Source: UBA7328 sp002471345 (lineage in GTDB: Bacteria > Bacteroidota > Bacteroidia > Chitinophagales > Saprospiraceae). From it: a stretch of 64,000 nt of DNA. Below the pieces are notes generated by a model. The model was given only the letters and a program-made list of their open reading frames with translations. It was not told where the DNA came from and ran no database searches. Within the stretch, counting starts at the first letter, position 1, and each line of letters opens with the position of its first letter. The stretch is from positions 1 to 64,000 of the forward strand of contig CAXGOB010000021.1 of the NCBI GenBank assembly GCA_964011275.1, read 5' to 3'. Both the position numbers and the translations under genes were made by a program. Of the stretch, positions 8,890 to 18,041 are shown in pieces.

Positions 8890-11616
8890 ATGCTCTTTAG
8901 ACTTACAACCATTTTTTTTACACTGCTTCTGATACTATCGTGTAATGAGGAGCAAATCAGTTATAGTAATGATATAAAACCTATACTCAATTCTAGATGT
9001 ATAGCTTGTCATGGAGGGGTGAAAAAACATGGTGGGCTAAGCCTTCTTACTAAAGAAGAAACGCTCTCTCGAAGTTCAAAAACTGGTATACCCGCTTTAA
9101 TTCCTGGTAACGCTTCAAAAAGTGAAATATATAAACGAATTCTATCCAATGACCCAGATTATGCTATGCCTCGAGATCATGACCCTATTCCTCATGGTGA
9201 AAGAGAAAAAATAAAAAAATGGATTGATCAAGGCGCCAAATGGGACACTCACTGGTCCTATCTTCCAGTGGAAAACCCTACAATCCCAGATGTTAAGGAT
9301 CAATGGGCGGCGACAAATATTGACAAGTATATTTTCCAAAAACTTGATTTACTTGGATTGTCTCCAAATAGGGAAATAGAAAAGAACAAATTGGTAAGAA
9401 GGGCAAGTCAAGATGCCACTGGATTACCCCCTAAAGAAAAACTAGCAAACCAATACCTTAATAATGAAATTGGCTATGATAAGTATTTGGACCAATTAAT
9501 TTCTTCTTCTAGTTATGGTGAACATTGGTCAGCGATGTGGCTAGACTTGGCTAGGTATGCAGATTCCAAAGGATATGAAAAAGATCCTCATAGAAATATA
9601 TGGAGATATCGAGATTGGGTCATTAATGCACTAAATGATGATATTCCATTCGATCAATTTACAATAGATCAATTGGCTGGAGACTTGCTCGATTCATTTG
9701 ACGAAGAAAAGCTTATTGCCACTGCATTTCACAGGAATAGCATGACCAATACCGAAGGTGGGACCGATGATGAAGAATTTAGAGTAGCAGCTGTAATGGA
9801 TCGCCTAAATACCACCTTTGAGATTTGGCAAGGCACTACTATTGCTTGTGCTCAATGCCATGATCATCCTTATGATCCTATTTCTCAAAAAGAGTTCTTC
9901 GAATCAATGTCTTTTTTCAACAATACAATTGATGCAGATCTAGCTGGAGAGTTTCCGGTAATTGAAACATTTACAACTAAGTCAAAAGAAGAAATAAATG
10001 ATATTGTAGCTTTCATTTCTAAAGTTGAAGACAAGCAAATTAATAAAAGCTTACCTACTGTTGAAAAAATAAAAAAAGCCATCTATCCCAAATTACTGCC
10101 AAGAGATTGTGACGACTTCTACAATATGTTAATTTTTCCTGATGGAATTATGAGCAACTGGACCAATAATGTCAATGATATGAAAGATCGGCAGTTCTAC
10201 TTCATGTATAAAAATATTGACTTCGATCATCTAATTGGCATAGAAGCGACCTATGCCACTTCTGGAGAAAAAGCTCTAATTAAAGTCAGCCTTGATTCCA
10301 TAAATGGTCATCAACTTCATCAATCAGGCTTTCAAAAAACAAAAAGTGTCAGTGGCCATGAATGGTCAGGAAGGCATGAATGGAAAAAGCTGCTAATGCC
10401 GATTTCTAGTTCAATCAATGGAAAACATGACATCATATTTGAAATTACAAACCCTTCATTAGAAGTACCTGAAGGAATTGTTCTTTTCAAAGAATTTGAA
10501 TTGAAATTTGATAATTTTCAAGAAAACTCAGTTTCACAAAAGAAGAAAGAAGACCTCATAGCTCTAAGAGACAAAGCAGAAAAAACTCCCATTGTCAAAG
10601 AAAAATCTTGGAAACTTTTGCGACCAAACCAAATCCATGTCAGAGGAAATCAAAGGACGCGAGGAGACACTGTAATTCCAAACGTGCCAAAAATCTTCAA
10701 TCTAAACAATGTGGGAATAAAGAATAGACTAGAATTAGCTCAGTGGCTTACAGATAAATCAAACCCACTAACAGCCAGAGTAATAGTTAATCGGGTATGG
10801 GCTTACATATTCGGACAAGGCATAGTTTCTACTTTAGAAGATTTTGGCTCCCAAGGGGAGGTGCCGACTCATCCTGAATTATTAGATTATCTAGCCTACA
10901 GTCTCGTTCATACACATAAATGGAGCATCAAAAAACTGATAAAAGAAATTCTTACATCCAATGTATATTGCCAGTCATCTAAAGCGTCTAAACAAAAGTT
11001 GGACATAGACCCATATAACAAATACTATTCAAGAGGTCCTAGATTTAGACTTACAGCAGAACAAATAAGAGATCAAGCCCTAGCAATAAGTGAACTACTT
11101 TTTGACAGTATAGGCGGACCTTCCGTCATGCCACCTCAGCCCAAAGGAGTATGGCAAACTGTATACAATAATAATCAATGGATCACCTCTGAAGGCAATC
11201 ACAAATACCGTAGAGGAATCTATACATATTGGAAAAGATCATCGCCATATCCATCAATGGAGGCTTTTGATAGTCCTACTAGAGAAGTATGTAGAAGCGA
11301 AAGAATCACTACAAATACGCCTAATCAAGCATTAGTAACACTTAATGATCCTGTATATATAGAGGCAGCAAATCAATTGGGGAAATTGATGAATGATTAC
11401 AGTGAAAAAGTTGACAAAAGAATCGAATATGCCTATAGAAAAAGTCTCAATTCAGAAATAGACAACCTTACGAAATCTGTGCTTATAGATTTGTATGAGA
11501 AAGCTGACTCTAAGCTATTCGAATACATAAATTCTTCTGAAGCACACTTACAAAGTCCTTCAGCTGTTATAGCCCATACTATCTTCAATCTCGATGCTTT
11601 CTTAAATAAATCCTAG
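8890..11616 (+). CDS. PSD1-family cytochrome-type lipoprotein (PSCyt1-DUF1549-DUF1553)
   Basis: About 908 residues, a planctomycete-type cytochrome domain followed by DUF1549 (PSCyt2) and DUF1553 (PSD1). The start is most likely the ATG at 8890; in-frame TTG codons precede it. A lipobox (ILSC) follows a strong hydrophobic core. The cytochrome domain carries one heme motif, CIACH, and AMPRDH downstream as a possible axial-ligand region. DUF1549 shows LDLARYADSKGYEKD and WRYRDWVINALN; DUF1553 shows NRVWAYIFGQGIV and PNQALVTLNDP. The next gene, a DUF1501 protein, starts 3 bases after the stop. This pairing is very common in Planctomycetes and scattered in Bacteroidota and is often linked to polysaccharide or sulfatase loci. 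Biochemical role unproven. Confidence 0.9.
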   Translation: MLFRLTTIFFTLLLILSCNEEQISYSNDIKPILNSRCIACHGGVKKHGGLSLLTKEETLSRSSKTGIPALIPGNASKSEIYKRILSNDPDYAMPRDHDPIPHGEREKIKKWIDQGAKWDTHWSYLPVENPTIPDVKDQWAATNIDKYIFQKLDLLGLSPNREIEKNKLVRRASQDATGLPPKEKLANQYLNNEIGYDKYLDQLISSSSYGEHWSAMWLDLARYADSKGYEKDPHRNIWRYRDWVINALNDDIPFDQFTIDQLAGDLLDSFDEEKLIATAFHRNSMTNTEGGTDDEEFRVAAVMDRLNTTFEIWQGTTIACAQCHDHPYDPISQKEFFESMSFFNNTIDADLAGEFPVIETFTTKSKEEINDIVAFISKVEDKQINKSLPTVEKIKKAIYPKLLPRDCDDFYNMLIFPDGIMSNWTNNVNDMKDRQFYFMYKNIDFDHLIGIEATYATSGEKALIKVSLDSINGHQLHQSGFQKTKSVSGHEWSGRHEWKKLLMPISSSINGKHDIIFEITNPSLEVPEGIVLFKEFELKFDNFQENSVSQKKKEDLIALRDKAEKTPIVKEKSWKLLRPNQIHVRGNQRTRGDTVIPNVPKIFNLNNVGIKNRLELAQWLTDKSNPLTARVIVNRVWAYIFGQGIVSTLEDFGSQGEVPTHPELLDYLAYSLVHTHKWSIKKLIKEILTSNVYCQSSKASKQKLDIDPYNKYYSRGPRFRLTAEQIRDQALAISELLFDSIGGPSVMPPQPKGVWQTVYNNNQWITSEGNHKYRRGIYTYWKRSSPYPSMEAFDSPTREVCRSERITTNTPNQALVTLNDPVYIEAANQLGKLMNDYSEKVDKRIEYAYRKSLNSEIDNLTKSVLIDLYEKADSKLFEYINSSEAHLQSPSAVIAHTIFNLDAFLNKS

Positions 11617-11619
11617 CTA

Positions 11620-13092
11620 ATGAAACTCCAATCAGAATACATAAATCGTAAAGTTGAAGCGCAGACTAGAAGACATTTCCTCAAAGAATGTACTACGGGA
11701 ATGGGAATGATAGCCATGGGGTCCATGTTTGGCTGTAGTACTGATAATACAATCAGTCAAAATGACCTAATTAATAATATTGGGAATAATCTCACTCAAT
11801 ATGCACCAAAAGCTAAAAATGTCATCTTTCTTCATATGGCAGGTGCTCCTTCTCAATTAGAATTATTTGATTACAAGCCTGAACTAGAAAAACTTCATGA
11901 TCAGCCATGCCCTGATTCATTTATGGAAGGAAAAAGATTTGCCTTTATTTCTGGCAAGCCTAAAATGTTGGGTCCAAGAGCAAAATTCGAACAATACGGT
12001 CAGTCTGGTGCTTGGGTTTCTGATCTGCTTCCAGAATTTAGCACTGTTGTAGATGATGTATGTTTTCTGAAAGCAATGCACACTGATGAAATTAATCATG
12101 CACCAGCTCAATTGTTTTTACATACTGGTAGTCCTCGAATGGGGCGTCCTAGTATTGGATCTTGGGCTACATATGGCCTGGGTAGCGAAAATGACAATTT
12201 ACCAGGATATTTAGTTTTAGTATCTGGAGGTAAAACTCCTAGCGCAGGAAAAAGTGTTTGGGGCAGCGGATTTCTGCCATCTATGTATCAAGGAGTACAA
12301 TGCAGATCACAAGGAGACCCAATTCTTTTTCTGTCTGATCCTGAAAATGTATCTAGACCATTAAGAAAAGACATTATCGATGCAATAAATGATATAAATC
12401 AAGAAGAATACAACGTCTATCAGGACCCAGAAACTTTAACGCGTATAGAACAATATGAGATGGCATATAAGATGCAAATATCTGTGCCAGAAGTAATGGA
12501 TATGAGTGACGAACCCAATTATATACATGAATCATATGGCACAGATCCTGGAAAAGAAAGCTTTGCTAACAACTGTCTTTTGGCACGAAAACTTGTGGAA
12601 AAAGGAGTTAGGTATGTTCAACTATTTCATTGGGGATGGGATGCACATGGCAATGCTGAGGAGGTATCTCTTGATCATGGCTTTAAAGATCGTTGCAAAG
12701 AAATAGACAAACCAATGGCAGCCTTGATTAAAGACTTAAAGCAAAGGGGAATGCTAGATGAAACGCTTATAGTCTGGGGAGGAGAGTTTGGAAGAACTCC
12801 TATGCAAGAAAATAGATCAGGATCAGATAATAATTGGTCCGGTAGGGATCATCATATAGATGCATATACCATGTGGATGGCTGGTGGAGGAGTAAAAGCT
12901 GGTCATACTCATGGATCTACAGATGATTTTGGATACAATGGAGTAAATGGTCGAGTCCATATTCATGATCTCCAAGCTACAATGTTAAATCAGTTAGGAA
13001 TAAATCATTTAGACCTCACCTATCCATTTCAAGGAAGAGATTTTAGGTTAACTGACTTATTCGGAAATGTCGTAAACGAAGTGATCAGTTAA
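11620..13092 (+). CDS. DUF1501 protein with Tat-like leader
   Basis: A 490-residue DUF1501 protein, a family of alkaline-phosphatase-like fold whose reaction is not established. The N-terminus carries RRHFLKE followed by a hydrophobic stretch and a Cys (MFGC), a Tat-like, possibly lipoprotein, leader. Family signatures: VIFLHMAGAPSQLELFDYKP, MHTDEINHAPAQLFLHTG, WGGEFGRTPM and DHHIDAYTMWMAGGGVKAG, which supply the expected His/Asp metal-binding residues. It starts 3 bases after the PSD1 gene, so the two are one transcription unit and probably act together outside the cytoplasmic membrane. Confidence 0.92.
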   Translation: MKLQSEYINRKVEAQTRRHFLKECTTGMGMIAMGSMFGCSTDNTISQNDLINNIGNNLTQYAPKAKNVIFLHMAGAPSQLELFDYKPELEKLHDQPCPDSFMEGKRFAFISGKPKMLGPRAKFEQYGQSGAWVSDLLPEFSTVVDDVCFLKAMHTDEINHAPAQLFLHTGSPRMGRPSIGSWATYGLGSENDNLPGYLVLVSGGKTPSAGKSVWGSGFLPSMYQGVQCRSQGDPILFLSDPENVSRPLRKDIIDAINDINQEEYNVYQDPETLTRIEQYEMAYKMQISVPEVMDMSDEPNYIHESYGTDPGKESFANNCLLARKLVEKGVRYVQLFHWGWDAHGNAEEVSLDHGFKDRCKEIDKPMAALIKDLKQRGMLDETLIVWGGEFGRTPMQENRSGSDNNWSGRDHHIDAYTMWMAGGGVKAGHTHGSTDDFGYNGVNGRVHIHDLQATMLNQLGINHLDLTYPFQGRDFRLTDLFGNVVNEVIS

Positions 13093-13107
13093 ATTCAAAA
13101 ACTTAAT

Positions 13108-13914
13108 TTATTCAGCAGCCATCCGCATCATGGTATCTTCCACATGATGAACTAAATCATTGTACCGAGGTGACCTTTTAGTCTCTCTACTTCTTTGTAG
13201 AGGAAGGTCAACATCTATATGCTCTGAAAATTTAGACGGGTTTTTACCCAAAATGTAGATATCGTCTCCTAGATAAACTGCTTCGGCAATATCATGAGTT
13301 ACAAAAATAACTGTACTATGAAATTGGTGCCAGATATCATATAGCAAATCCTGCATGCTCAATCTTGTCTTCACATCCAATGCTCCAAAAGGCTCATCCA
13401 TTAACAATATTTCTGGATTAGCCAGCAAACTTCTTGCTATAGCAACTCTTTGCAGCTGACCACCTGACAAGGTAGGATATTGCGCAAATTTGTCTTCATG
13501 CCCTTCCAGCCCTACTAATTTAATAAGCTCTCTTGCCTTGTCTTCCCTTTCCTTTTTATCAGCCCCTTTAAATTCTAATCCCAAGGCCACATTTTCTAGT
13601 ACCGTAAGCCATGGTAAAGATGAATATTGCTGAAATACCATACTGACTCTATTGTCCTTACCTACTGGATTGTTTTTTACTAAAACCTTTCCTTCTGTTG
13701 GGTCTTGGAGTCCAGCAATATATCTGAGCATTGTTGATTTCCCACTTCCGCTCATTCCCATTATTACCACGAATTGACCCTGATCAGGTTTATCTTCTAT
13801 GACAAAATCCAGATCTTTGATTATCCAGTTATTGCCACCATCATAAGACTGCCCAATTCCCTTGAGATCTATAATATTCGCTCTTTCTGTTTCTTTAAAA
13901 TCAACCATTTGCAT
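13108..13914 (-). CDS. ABC importer ATPase (SsuB/TauB/NrtD type)
   Basis: ATP-hydrolysing subunit of a binding-protein-dependent importer, cytoplasmic face. Seen: Walker A GMSGSGKST, Q-loop VFQQYSSLPWL, signature LSGGQLQRVAIA, Walker B ILLMDEPFGALD and switch His FVTHDIAEA. At 268 residues and with the PWL-type Q-loop it resembles the nitrate/sulfonate/taurine class. Its start overlaps the permease stop by 14 bases, and it is last in a binding-protein, permease, ATPase operon. The substrate cannot be read from the sequence; the class moves small anions. Confidence 0.92.
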   Translation of the reverse strand: MQMVDFKETERANIIDLKGIGQSYDGGNNWIIKDLDFVIEDKPDQGQFVVIMGMSGSGKSTMLRYIAGLQDPTEGKVLVKNNPVGKDNRVSMVFQQYSSLPWLTVLENVALGLEFKGADKKEREDKARELIKLVGLEGHEDKFAQYPTLSGGQLQRVAIARSLLANPEILLMDEPFGALDVKTRLSMQDLLYDIWHQFHSTVIFVTHDIAEAVYLGDDIYILGKNPSKFSEHIDVDLPLQRSRETKRSPRYNDLVHHVEDTMMRMAAE

Positions 13915-15007
13915 TTGCTTTTCTTACCATATACTGTCCATAGAATGCAAATAATAATGCTGAAACTCCAATTACACCCAATATCAACATGACATTAGAT
14001 GAAGCCATCCCAGCAGTAGTTATTAATGCCGCAATTACCAAGGCCATCAAAACACCATATAACCCAAACCTTGATTCTTTGATTCCCCCAACAAAAGACT
14101 TACAGGTCTTATGAGGAAATAAGTTTTTATCTAAAAAAGCAAAAATTCTATCTTGTAAAAACCCAATAGCAATAATGATTATGAGTATTGCAAATACCTT
14201 TTCTATTTGTCCTTGACGAGCCTTAATATATGCTAAAGAACCAATCCCCCCTTGTCTGTTTACCAGCTCAGCAATAATGATATATGTCCATGATATAGCT
14301 GTAAGCACTCTGATATCATCCATTAGTTTTGACATTACAGATGGGATGTAAACTGACCTGATGGTTTGCCAATCTGTTGCCCCAATAGTAAAAACAGTTT
14401 TCAGATAAACATCTTTCACTTCATTTATACGCTGAACCACCACAGGTAATAGATATACGATAATTCCAAAAGCCAAAAAAGCAACTTTCATTTTATCGTA
14501 AATTCCGAACCATGTTATAAATATTCCAGTAAGAATAGTTAGAGGTATATATCGCATTGCGTCCACTTGCTTACTGAACAGGCCCCGGAAGACGGGGTAA
14601 AGTCCAATTATAAAACCTAAAGGAATAGCAATCAATATAGCCCATATATATCCTTGGAGGTTCCACCAAATGGACTTTTGTAAATTCGGTAGAAGGTCAT
14701 CTTTATTTATTAATGGTGCAAAAGAGTGAAAAACTTTTAAAGGAGGAGGAATAAGAGGATGAACCTTTTCAAATTCAGTAGCATTAGCATAAGCTATAGA
14801 GTCTATTCTTGCTAATGAATCTACATTCAGACCTATCGTTGTATTAGAAATATCCGAATTATATCCTTCTATAATTGGTTTCTGTATTGAAAAATATTCT
14901 GCAGCTAGCCACCAGAGAACTATAAAAATGATTAAGCCAATGAACCCCAAAACAAGTTCCTGAGTCCTATTCAAAGACCCTCTCAACTTGAACATCCAAT
15001 TACTCAT
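13901..15007 (-). CDS. ABC importer permease with N-terminal insert and two extra C-terminal TM helices
   Basis: A 368-residue membrane subunit. After the first helix (VLGFIGLIIFIVLWWLAAEYF) comes an ~80-residue non-membrane loop. The core helices carry the EAA coupling loop (VFTIGATDWQTIRSVYIPSVMSKL) that contacts the ATPase. Typical SsuC/TauC permeases are about 250-270 residues and stop soon after the core. Here two further hydrophobic segments follow (LYGVLMALVIAALITT and NVMLILGVIGVSALLFAFYG). The loop and extra helices are the unusual parts and may fit the membrane-anchored binding protein encoded just upstream (inference). Confidence 0.88.
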   Translation of the reverse strand: MSNWMFKLRGSLNRTQELVLGFIGLIIFIVLWWLAAEYFSIQKPIIEGYNSDISNTTIGLNVDSLARIDSIAYANATEFEKVHPLIPPPLKVFHSFAPLINKDDLLPNLQKSIWWNLQGYIWAILIAIPLGFIIGLYPVFRGLFSKQVDAMRYIPLTILTGIFITWFGIYDKMKVAFLAFGIIVYLLPVVVQRINEVKDVYLKTVFTIGATDWQTIRSVYIPSVMSKLMDDIRVLTAISWTYIIIAELVNRQGGIGSLAYIKARQGQIEKVFAILIIIIAIGFLQDRIFAFLDKNLFPHKTCKSFVGGIKESRFGLYGVLMALVIAALITTAGMASSNVMLILGVIGVSALLFAFYGQYMVRKANANG

Positions 15008-15040
15008 CCTCTATTTATTTTTGTTCATTTAAAAGAACGA

Positions 15041-16657
15041 TTACTCAGCTATGAGCTCAAAATCAGTTCTTCTATTTTGCGCTCTTCCGGCATCTGTATT
15101 ATTAGATGCGACTGGTTTATCTGGACCATTACCAACTATTACAAATCTATTTCTAGGCATGTTATATTCACTCACTAAGTAGTCAGCAACAGCCTGTGCA
15201 CGTTGTCTAGACAAACCTACATTCTGGGCATAGTCGCCACTACTATCAGTATTTCCTTCTATTCGAATTCGAGAATTCCCAAATGCTCTTGCTATATCTA
15301 CAAACTCTTTATCAATAATATACTTTGAATTCTCATCCAATTGGTATTCACCAGTTCGGAATCTAATACTTACTTGTTTAGTAGCTATTGCGGCTTTTGT
15401 TTTATCGTCTTCAGTAACGGCTTCAAATGATTTGCTTGCCTCTGCAAAATGCATCTCTTGGGTAAGCGAAGTGCTATTTACCAACTGAGGGTAATTAATC
15501 TGTCTCCAAGCAGGTACTCGCCCTTCTATAAATCCTAGATCTCTATATCTCTCAGCCATACTTGAGTATAGATTATTTCCTCCCACACCTTTATAATTAG
15601 AATTCAGACCAAAGAAATTTTTATTGTCACCATGAGTTGTTAATCTGACATTACCTATCATCTCATCTGCTTCATCAGCAGTTAGCGCTGTTCCTCTTTC
15701 CGTGAATTCTCTTGATAAAATTTGAGCTGCTTTTCTTCTTGACCTATTGTCACTATTGATTTCAGCAGATCCTGTCATCCATCCCTCATAAAGCTTTTGC
15801 AAAGCATCCCTATTGCTTTCTACATATTGTCTTTTAGCCATAAACACATCAGCGATGATGTACGCTGCAGATTTAGTATTCTCTAATATTCTAGAGCCTG
15901 GTACAGCTTTCACACAAAGGATATCATCTGGGCTCCAGACTACAGCTGCATCCACTCTTTGAGATTTGAATATTTCAGCTGCATCTATAGCACTGGCCTG
16001 AGGTACGATCTCTACATCAGATGTACTCAACCCACCTGCTTCTAACAACCATATCAAGAACGAATGTGACGGTGTTAATTCTGCAACAGCTATCTTTTTT
16101 CCTCTGAGATCAGAGACTTTTGTTATTCCTCTCCTTACAACCACAGCATCTCCACCTCTGGACCAATCAGCTTGCATGACAATGACTGGATCAAAATCAG
16201 ACAATCCATTCACCTCTGTTGGAAATGCATCTATAGTCGCCCATAACAGATTTACTTCATCAGCTCTAAAAGCATTACGAGAGGCCTCAAAATCATCTAA
16301 AACTTTGAACTCAACTTTGAGTCCGTGGTCTTTATAAAAACGAGAATTTCGACTGGCTTCAAATCCTTCATTAAAATATTGTCCTCCAGCATATCCTCCC
16401 CAGGTCACTACTCCTATTTTTATCACATCATCATCTCGTCCAGTGAAATTTCCTTTATTACTTTCATCACTTCCTACAGAAGATGATACATCATCATAAC
16501 TACTTCCTTGGTCACGGTCCATCCTATCTACTTGATTTTGAAGTTCACCACCTAAAGAAGTATTGTCTAAAAGGTACTTTCCTCCAAATACAATCGCTCC
16601 AACAATAAGGATGGTCAAAAGAAGCTTGGAGAACATCGTTAGTCTACGTCTTGCCAT
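15041..16657 (-). CDS. Membrane-anchored substrate-binding protein fused to an OmpA-type domain
   Basis: A 538-residue two-domain protein. Residues 9-30 are one uncleaved-looking hydrophobic helix with no lipobox, followed by a Ser/Asp-rich linker. Residues 80-330 are a periplasmic binding domain of the NMT1/SsuA/phosphonate type: IKIGVVTWGGYAGGQYFNEG, VSDLRGKKIAVAELTPSHSF, VDAAVVWSPDD. The last ~115 residues are an OmpA/MotB-like domain, shown by IEGNTDSSGDYAQNVGLSRQ and the closing RAQNRRTDFELI, which normally binds peptidoglycan. The gene starts the operon with permease and ATPase. The architecture suggests a binding protein tethered to both inner membrane and cell wall; similar fusions are annotated as phosphate-binding/OmpA proteins. 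Substrate unknown. Confidence 0.88.
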   Translation of the reverse strand: MARRRLTMFSKLLLTILIVGAIVFGGKYLLDNTSLGGELQNQVDRMDRDQGSSYDDVSSSVGSDESNKGNFTGRDDDVIKIGVVTWGGYAGGQYFNEGFEASRNSRFYKDHGLKVEFKVLDDFEASRNAFRADEVNLLWATIDAFPTEVNGLSDFDPVIVMQADWSRGGDAVVVRRGITKVSDLRGKKIAVAELTPSHSFLIWLLEAGGLSTSDVEIVPQASAIDAAEIFKSQRVDAAVVWSPDDILCVKAVPGSRILENTKSAAYIIADVFMAKRQYVESNRDALQKLYEGWMTGSAEINSDNRSRRKAAQILSREFTERGTALTADEADEMIGNVRLTTHGDNKNFFGLNSNYKGVGGNNLYSSMAERYRDLGFIEGRVPAWRQINYPQLVNSTSLTQEMHFAEASKSFEAVTEDDKTKAAIATKQVSIRFRTGEYQLDENSKYIIDKEFVDIARAFGNSRIRIEGNTDSSGDYAQNVGLSRQRAQAVADYLVSEYNMPRNRFVIVGNGPDKPVASNNTDAGRAQNRRTDFELIAE

Positions 16658-16930
16658 TTTGCTTTATAATTTATATCGAAATGTCTTTCTTAAAATGAGT
16701 GATAAAGATATTCACATTAATGGATATACTGAATTTTGGGTTCCAATTGCGCTGAATTATATATCAAAGTAGCCATGAGTTAGACCAACCAAAGGTGTAT
16801 TTTGCCAAATTGTGAATATGATATGAGGTTTAATATCTTAAAAATCCAATTCTTTTGATTCAATTTTCGATTATATTTCAAGGTCTCAAAAATCCTCATA
16901 TTTCTAAAAAAACGAGGTAATACTGAAAAC

Positions 16931-17641
16931 CTATTCATAAAAAAAAGAAACATTACTCAGCTCTTTCCTTTCTATATCCGGCACATATGCAGGTTGTTCT
17001 GCATAGCCAACAGGTAATAGTAAAAAAGCCCTTTCATTACTCGGTCTATTTAAAATAGATGCCAAAAAATTCATTGGGCTTGGTGTATGTGTCAATGTCA
17101 CCAAACCCGCATTATGTATAGCTGATATAAGCATGCCACATGCTATACCAATAGATTCATTGACATAGTAATTATTATGCTTTGATCCATTTTCATCGAT
17201 TTCATATATTTTTTTGAAAGCTATAATGAGCCAAGGTGCTCTTTCTAAAAATGGTTTATTCATATCTGTTCCTAAAGGTGCAAGGTCTTGTTTCCATCTT
17301 TCACTCATTCGAGATTCGTAACTAATTTTTTCTTCTTTCTCAGCTGCTATTCTAATTTCGCATTTGAGTTTAGCATTTGAAATTGCACAGAATATCCATG
17401 GTTGTTTATGGGCTCCTGATGGTGCAGTTGATGCGCTTTTTATCAAATTCTCTATAACTTCTTTTGGTACATTCTGATCAGAGAAATCTCTAACAGATCT
17501 TCTGGAATCTAACCAGTTATAGAATGATTGGCTTCTTTGTTTAGCCTCTTCCTCAGAAATCCTCTGAGATTCAAAGAAGTTATGTTTATATCCATTAAGC
17601 GTTATAAAGTCCATAGATCCCATTTTGTCATTCTCAATCAT
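16931..17641 (-). CDS. Nitroreductase-family flavoprotein, iodotyrosine-deiodinase-like
   Basis: A 236-residue FMN-dependent oxidoreductase of the nitroreductase fold, cytoplasmic. Seen: RRSVRDFSDQNVPKEVIENL (FMN phosphate site), the loop ASTAPSGAHKQPW, and the C-terminal LLPVGYAEQPAYVP. The STAPSGAHKQPW loop and the YVNESIGIACGML helix resemble the iodotyrosine-deiodinase/BluB branch more than classical NfsA/NfsB. Bacterial members reductively dehalogenate halotyrosines, so that reaction is the leading hypothesis, not a demonstrated one. The start may be the first Met or Met-7. A broken small membrane gene lies 27 bases upstream on the same strand. Confidence 0.85.
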   Translation of the reverse strand: MIENDKMGSMDFITLNGYKHNFFESQRISEEEAKQRSQSFYNWLDSRRSVRDFSDQNVPKEVIENLIKSASTAPSGAHKQPWIFCAISNAKLKCEIRIAAEKEEKISYESRMSERWKQDLAPLGTDMNKPFLERAPWLIIAFKKIYEIDENGSKHNNYYVNESIGIACGMLISAIHNAGLVTLTHTPSPMNFLASILNRPSNERAFLLLPVGYAEQPAYVPDIERKELSNVSFFYE

Positions 17642-17668
17642 TTTCTCTTTTTTTTAGAAAAGATGACC

Positions 17669-17902
17669 TTAACTATACTTTCTTGTATATATTTTCATAA
17701 TAAAACCAAAGAATAAACCTCCAAGTATCCATAAGACCAGTTTATATAATAATGGATCTAGGGTAATTTATTTCCCTACTGTCCATAGATACAGAAATGA
17801 AGAAAAAACGAACATTCCTAAACCCCATCCTAATCCTTCTAATATCCATCTTTTTCCTATGTAAGAATCTGACTTGATTGTCTTTAGGTTTTTTATCTTC
17901 AT
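17669..17902 (-). pseudogene. Small two-TM membrane protein interrupted by an in-frame TAA
   Basis: Read leftward from the ATG at 17902, 44 codons (starting MKIKNLKTIKSDSYIGKRW) run to a TAA at 17768-17770. The same frame then continues for 32 codons (starting ITLDPLLYKLVLWILGG) to a second TAA at 17669-17671. Each half carries one hydrophobic helix (LGWGLGMFVFSSFLYLW and LVLWILGGLFFGFIM), so the joined frame reads as one small two-TM protein of about 77 residues. A single GAA-to-TAA change would explain the break. A short functional N-terminal product or a sequencing error are alternatives. The gene sits upstream of the nitroreductase, probably in one transcript. Function unknown. Confidence 0.55.
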
Positions 17903-18041
17903 TCCTTCCACTATTGTTCAAAATAATTCTTCAAAACTTCACACACAGAGTCTGCTATAAAAATAAAATTCCTAAATTTAGTCAGCCTCTTTATTCTCAA
18001 CATTTTCCTAAAGAAGAGGAAATAAAAACATAATAATTCAA

